Source: Paenibacillus faecis
GTDB taxonomy: Bacteria > Bacillota > Bacilli > Paenibacillales > Paenibacillaceae
Assembly (NCBI RefSeq): GCF_008084145.1
Contig: NZ_VSDO01000004.1
Coordinates: 124,001-188,000 of the forward strand
DNA: 64,000 nt
Reading direction: 5' to 3'
Shown here: positions 59,859 to 64,000 of the stretch, piece after piece
Layout of the letters: each line of letters starts with the position of its first letter
Numbering within the stretch: position 1 is the first letter of the stretch
Notes under the pieces: model-generated
Database searches by the model: none
The model's input: the letters and a program-made list of their open reading frames with translations, nothing else
What the model was told of the DNA's origin: nothing
Translations under genes and position numbers: made by a program

Positions 59859-62039
59859 ATGATTTATGCACATTCCAAACGTGATCCCCTCACCAAAGAG
59901 CTGTTACCCAAGTCAGAGTGGCATTCGCTTGATCGGCATCACCAAGATACTGCGGATTTGGCAGCCGAATTCTCCGGCTATTTCGGTTGCTCCAGCCTTG
60001 GACGAATACTTGGCCAGAACCACGACTACGGCAAAGCTACTCCGGATTTCCAGATGAGATTGAATGGTGCGCCCGCGCCCGTTGATCACAAGACGGCGGG
60101 GACATTGCTGGTATACCGACACTATCCTTTTCCTTACGGCTTAATGTTGGCCTATGCCATTTATGGCCATCATGGGAGTTTGCCGAATCATATTTCTGTC
60201 GGGACTCAAACGGGGCTTGATCAGGTATTGAAGCACGATTTCCAGAGTATCGACAGTGCTGTCCCATTTCTTCCGGAGCTTGAGTTATCTTCGATTCCAA
60301 TGAGCGGCAACAACCCGGGTATGGAGCTCTCTCTATGGATTCGTATGTTACATTCCGCATTAATTGATGCGGATTACCTTGATGCAGAACGTTATTTTCA
60401 GCCATTGAAGGCCGAATTACGCAACAGTTTTCCTTCCCTTACGGAACTGCATGCTCAATTTCATCCTAAATTGCAAGAGTTACTTAACAAACCTCAAGAT
60501 AGCAAAATGGCACGAGCAAGGCGTTATGTACTTGATAGTTGCCTGCTGGCCGGAACTGGATCTACAGGCTTGTATACATTGACCGCTCCGACAGGGAGCG
60601 GGAAAACATGGGCTTCGCTTGCTTTTGCTTTGAAGCATGCCGAACAACATGCGAATATGAGACGTATTATCGTGGCTTTGCCGTTTACCTCTTTAATTGA
60701 ACAAACAGCGGGACTTTTCCGGGAAGTATTCGGAGAAGGCGCTGTGCTGGAACATCATAGCAATGTAAGTTATTTACCGGACTCTGAAAGTGAGTTCAGT
60801 GCGAAACAACTTGCCAGTGAGAATTGGGAAGCAAGTTTGATTGTGACTACACATGTACAACTGTTTGAAAGTATATTTTCAGCGAAGCCTTCCAAGGCGC
60901 GTAAGCTGCATCGTCTGGCAGGAAGCATTATTATATTGGACGAGGCTCAGACGCTTCCAGCCGATCTGCTGAAACCTTCGCTTGCCGCATTGAAATGTCT
61001 CTGTGATAACTATGGAGTAACGGTGCTGTTTTGTACCGCGACGCAGCTTGCACTCCAGCCTGAATGGCTAAGTGGGGCCGTACCAACTGAAATTATCAAC
61101 GATTCTACAAGTCTATATCGCAAGCTTACACGGGTATCGATTTCGACGATCGGTAAAAAAACAAATGCGGAGCTGTTTGAACGATTAAATTCTCATCCAC
61201 GGGCATTGTGCATCGTCAATTCCAGGAAACAAGCCCGTGCTTTATACGAACAGTTTCCGGATAAAGAAGGCGTTTTTCATCTCAGCGGGCTTATGTGTGC
61301 ACAGCACCGGTCACAGATTTTGCGAGCGATTGCGGAAAGATTAAAGAAGGAGGAAGTACGCTGTATTGTAATTTCAACAAGCTTGATTGAAGCTGGCGTT
61401 GATCTCGATTTTCCAGTTGTCTATCGAGAGATTGCGGGAGTTGATTCTATCGCCCAAGCAGCCGGCCGGTGCAACCGGGAAGGTCATTCGGAGCTAGGAC
61501 TTGTATTTCTCTTCGAGTCTATTGATTATCCACTTCGCGACGGTTGGTTTAAGACACGGGCTCAACTTACACTAACGGTACTGCGTTTATATCCTAATCT
61601 TTTAGAGCCCGAAGCAATCCGCTACTATTTTGAATTGGCCCACGGGATGGGGAGAAATCTGGATGTCCACAACATAATTAGTGATCTGGATGCCGGAGCC
61701 AAACAATGCTCCTTCCAATTCCGGGAAATCTCCGAGAAGTATAAATTTATTGAGACAGAGATGGTTCCGATCGTAATTCCTTATGATTGCAGAGCCGTTA
61801 TGCTGTTGAATGAACTCAAAACTTCCCTGTACCCCGTAAGATTCAACCGTGAGCTACAGAGATATACTGTTTCGGTGTATCGGAATCAATTTGAGCGTCT
61901 ACGAGAAGCAAGTAGAATAGGCACGCTTCATGACACGATTCATTACCTGACTTCCATGAAGGGAGGGATTGATGGAGAAATTCATGATCTCTACAGTAAT
62001 AAGTCAGGGCTGAGCATTTGGCAAAGAGAGGAGAAATAG
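59859..62039 (+). CDS. cas3: CRISPR-associated helicase/nuclease Cas3, type I-C
   Basis: About 726 residues. HD nuclease at the N terminus (AHS, HHQDTADLA, NHDYGK, GHHG) and an SF2 helicase: motif I TAPTGSGKTWASL, DEAQ box IILDEAQTLPAD, FCTATQ, STSLIEAGVDLDFPVV and QAAGRCNREG. It degrades Cascade-bound DNA. GGGAGAT is 8 bases before ATG 59859, giving the usual start MIYAHSK; ATG at 59772 would add 29 residues. First gene of the type I-C operon, cas5c following at once. Confidence 0.96.
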   Translation: MIYAHSKRDPLTKELLPKSEWHSLDRHHQDTADLAAEFSGYFGCSSLGRILGQNHDYGKATPDFQMRLNGAPAPVDHKTAGTLLVYRHYPFPYGLMLAYAIYGHHGSLPNHISVGTQTGLDQVLKHDFQSIDSAVPFLPELELSSIPMSGNNPGMELSLWIRMLHSALIDADYLDAERYFQPLKAELRNSFPSLTELHAQFHPKLQELLNKPQDSKMARARRYVLDSCLLAGTGSTGLYTLTAPTGSGKTWASLAFALKHAEQHANMRRIIVALPFTSLIEQTAGLFREVFGEGAVLEHHSNVSYLPDSESEFSAKQLASENWEASLIVTTHVQLFESIFSAKPSKARKLHRLAGSIIILDEAQTLPADLLKPSLAALKCLCDNYGVTVLFCTATQLALQPEWLSGAVPTEIINDSTSLYRKLTRVSISTIGKKTNAELFERLNSHPRALCIVNSRKQARALYEQFPDKEGVFHLSGLMCAQHRSQILRAIAERLKKEEVRCIVISTSLIEAGVDLDFPVVYREIAGVDSIAQAAGRCNREGHSELGLVFLFESIDYPLRDGWFKTRAQLTLTVLRLYPNLLEPEAIRYYFELAHGMGRNLDVHNIISDLDAGAKQCSFQFREISEKYKFIETEMVPIVIPYDCRAVMLLNELKTSLYPVRFNRELQRYTVSVYRNQFERLREASRIGTLHDTIHYLTSMKGGIDGEIHDLYSNKSGLSIWQREEK

Positions 62040-62041
62040 CG

Positions 62042-62731
62042 ATGGGATATGGAATAACCCTTCGGGTGAACGGAGATTATGCATTGTTTACTAGGCCCGA
62101 AATGAAGGCGGAGCGGGTCAGCTATGACGTGATGACACCTTCGGCTGCCCGTGGGATTTTGGAAGCGATTCTTTGGAAACCCGCGATTAGATGGGTGGTA
62201 GACAGCATTACCGTGTTAAATCGGATCGAGTTTGAATCCATACGTCGAAACGAGCTAGGTTCAAAAATCCCTCCGCGAAATGTAGCTATGGCTATGGCCG
62301 GAGCAGCTATCGATCTGCATCAATACACAACTTCCGACCGGCAACAACGTGCATCGCTTCTGCTGAAGAATGTTGATTATTTGATCGAAGCCCATTTTGA
62401 GATGGTTCCCCAGAAGGTGGGAGAGTCGGATACACCGGGAAAATTCTATAACATGTTTCTGCGGCGTGCGCGTGGAGGACAGTGTTTTCACAATCCTTAT
62501 TTGGGCTGTCGTGAGTTTGCGGCAAGCTTCAAACTGATGGAACATGAGGAGGTGCGCCCGGACAGCTATTATGCCGAAGAAGCGGAGATAGATCTAGGCT
62601 GGATGCTATGGGACATTGAATATGGGGAAGAGCTACTGAAAAAGAAACCCGTATATACTTATGAACCGAAATTTTTCCGGGCCTGCATGCGTCATGGAGT
62701 CATTGAAATTCCAGATGAGGTGCGCCTATGA
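62042..62731 (+). CDS. cas5: Cas5c, type I-C crRNA-processing Cascade subunit
   Basis: 229 residues from MGYGITLRVNGDYALFTRPE. In type I-C systems Cas5 replaces Cas6 and cuts the pre-crRNA at the repeat hairpin. RVSYDVMTPSAARGILEAIL and YNMFLRRARGGQCFHNPYLG are family signatures. GGAGAAATAGCG precedes the ATG; the ORF opens at 62018 within cas3. Its stop overlaps the cas8c start. Confidence 0.96.
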   Translation: MGYGITLRVNGDYALFTRPEMKAERVSYDVMTPSAARGILEAILWKPAIRWVVDSITVLNRIEFESIRRNELGSKIPPRNVAMAMAGAAIDLHQYTTSDRQQRASLLLKNVDYLIEAHFEMVPQKVGESDTPGKFYNMFLRRARGGQCFHNPYLGCREFAASFKLMEHEEVRPDSYYAEEAEIDLGWMLWDIEYGEELLKKKPVYTYEPKFFRACMRHGVIEIPDEVRL

Positions 62732-64000
62732 TATTGCAAGCATTATGCGAGTACTATGATCGAATGGTGCGAGAGAATCCGGCGAGGATCGCCGAGCCGG
62801 GCTACGCGGTTACTCCGGTATCGAAGTGCATCGTGATCGACCATGAAGGCAATTTGATACAGGTTATAGACCGGATGGAGGAACGGGAGATTACAGGAAA
62901 GAACGGAAAGAAAGAAAAAAAACTTTTTCCTCAACGCGTCATAACGCCACAGCAGCCCAAACGAAGCGGTAGCCGGCCGCAACCTGCTTTTTTGTGCGAG
63001 AACGCGAATTTTATTTTTGGAATATACGGTGATCAAGCGGGAGCGAAGTATCGTTTTGAAGCTAGCGGGGATTTGCACGAGGAGATTCTGGGGCGGTTGG
63101 ATGACGATGGGGCGAGGGCGGTTGTTGCATTTTTTCGTAAACGCAAGCTTGGCTCCATCGATTACGGTGCAGTGGATACAACAGGTCTAAGTGACGGTGG
63201 CAACGTGGTGTTTATGCTTTTGGGTGATGTGGTAGGTTATGTTCACTACCGACCCAAGATCAAGGAGGCATGGGACGCCTATAGATTGAGTAAACAAGCA
63301 GATGCTTCATTCGGGCAGTGTCTGGTAACCGGAGAAGTAGGGCCGATTGCCCGTATTCATGGTAATTTGGACGGTTTCGGACAAGACAAGCCGACATTAG
63401 TAGGCTTTAACCAGGACAGTTTCGTCTCTTATCGTAAGGAAAAGGGGGATAATGCTCCCGTATCGGAAACGGCAGCTTTTAAATATGTAACGGCGCTTAA
63501 TATGCTGATTGGAGACCGAAGCCATAGCCGCAATATTCATGGAGAAAAAATGTTGTTTTGGGCAGAAAAATCGCTACCGGTGGAAGAAAACGCGGTTGCG
63601 CTCCTTCTGGGAGGCGGATCATTGGAGCCGGAAACCCAGAGAGATGAAGTAACTAGTCGAAGACTAGCGTCGGTAATGGAGCATTTGTATAAAGGTACAC
63701 GCGCGGAAAAATTGGACCTAGCTGTGGATACTCGGATGTTTGTTTTGAGCATCTCAACAAACAAAACACGTGTCGTCATCCGTCACTTTTATGTGGATAC
63801 CGTCGGCAGAATAATTGAACGTCTTCAACAACATCATGCGGATATTTACGTGGAAGGGGCGGAATGGGATCCGGAATACCCCTCCTTATCCAAGATTTTG
63901 ACTGAGACAGCGGTTCGCCGGGAAAGCAAAAATGTACCCGCTCCATATGCGGCTTCTATAATGCGTAGTATCGTCAGCAACACCCCATATCCGAACAGTC
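62728..64000 (+). CDS. cas8c: Cas8c (Csd1), type I-C large subunit, cut by window end
   Basis: Starts ATGATATTGCAAGC within the cas5 stop (ATGA) and stays open to the last base, about 424 codons seen. MILQALCEYYDRMVREN at the start, FIFGIYGDQAGAKYRFEA and CLVTGEVGPIARIHGNLDGF are typical of Csd1/Cas8c, the subunit that recognises the PAM and holds Cascade on target DNA. The usual following genes (cas7, cas4, cas1, cas2) would lie beyond the window. Confidence 0.95.
   Translation, partial: MILQALCEYYDRMVRENPARIAEPGYAVTPVSKCIVIDHEGNLIQVIDRMEEREITGKNGKKEKKLFPQRVITPQQPKRSGSRPQPAFLCENANFIFGIYGDQAGAKYRFEASGDLHEEILGRLDDDGARAVVAFFRKRKLGSIDYGAVDTTGLSDGGNVVFMLLGDVVGYVHYRPKIKEAWDAYRLSKQADASFGQCLVTGEVGPIARIHGNLDGFGQDKPTLVGFNQDSFVSYRKEKGDNAPVSETAAFKYVTALNMLIGDRSHSRNIHGEKMLFWAEKSLPVEENAVALLLGGGSLEPETQRDEVTSRRLASVMEHLYKGTRAEKLDLAVDTRMFVLSISTNKTRVVIRHFYVDTVGRIIERLQQHHADIYVEGAEWDPEYPSLSKILTETAVRRESKNVPAPYAASIMRSIVSNTPYPNS

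Overview
The window reads as chromosomal DNA of a Gram-positive, spore-former-type Bacillota, most likely a Paenibacillus-like organism (inference). The basis is GGAGG-type ribosome binding sites, an SLH-domain surface protein, YitT and YdjO family proteins, a B. subtilis-like HxlR/HxlA/HxlB set, a TxpA-like type I toxin, a ykkC-class guanidine riboswitch and a type I-C CRISPR repeat. No rRNA or tRNA gene was seen; tmRNA is present.

Layout. 0-4 kb: short palindromic intergenic repeats, then an ECF transporter operon on the minus strand (S component, fused double ATPase, T component) facing a MurR/RpiR regulator. 5-6.5 kb: a deletion scar joining a headless tetR to a headless ABC ATPase gene, followed by its intact permease. 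6.6-9 kb: smpB, ssrA (tmRNA) and an AbrB-Doc toxin-antitoxin pair. 9-14.3 kb: small regulator/target units, each with visible operators: TetR with a serine hydrolase, MarR facing a nitroreductase, and TetR next to a guanidine-I riboswitch and an SMR exporter pair. 14.4-14.7 kb: a type I toxin with a convergent antisense RNA. 15.8-17.6 kb: ribulose monophosphate formaldehyde genes hxlA, hxlB and hxlR. 17.7-24.6 kb: cold shock protein and YdjO protein, a MacB/FtsX-type ABC exporter, an SDR, two small probable spore-type genes and a YitT protein.

25-25.5 kb: a seven-spacer type I-C CRISPR array with no cas gene beside it. The matching cas operon (cas3, cas5c, start of cas8c) begins at about 59.8 kb and runs out of the window. 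Between them, 26.3-44.7 kb is a surface polymorphic-toxin island. An SLH protein precedes a 2,508-residue secreted YD-repeat/RHS protein that has an inserted beta-rich domain, a complete HINT autoprocessing domain and a C-terminal toxin tip. Downstream lie about ten displaced toxin-tip and immunity cassettes in various states of decay. Many are punctuated by near-identical CCTTGAGGAT-type terminator hairpins, and some carry copies of the HINT-encoding or linker DNA of the main gene.

44.7-51 kb: an acyltransferase, a small membrane protein, a large unknown helical protein whose stop codon lies inside a MITE-like element, an RtcB RNA ligase and a tandem DUF1259 pair. 51-58.7 kb: an AraC regulator divergent from a seven-gene operon (acyl-CoA dehydrogenase-like flavoprotein, MetNIQ-type importer, tautomerase-like protein, aldo/keto reductase, M20 peptidase). 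This operon probably imports and breaks down an amino-acid-like or organosulfur compound. The most unusual parts are the toxin-immunity cassette island, the domain inserted in the RHS protein, the separation of array and cas genes, and the families of 30-bp palindromes.
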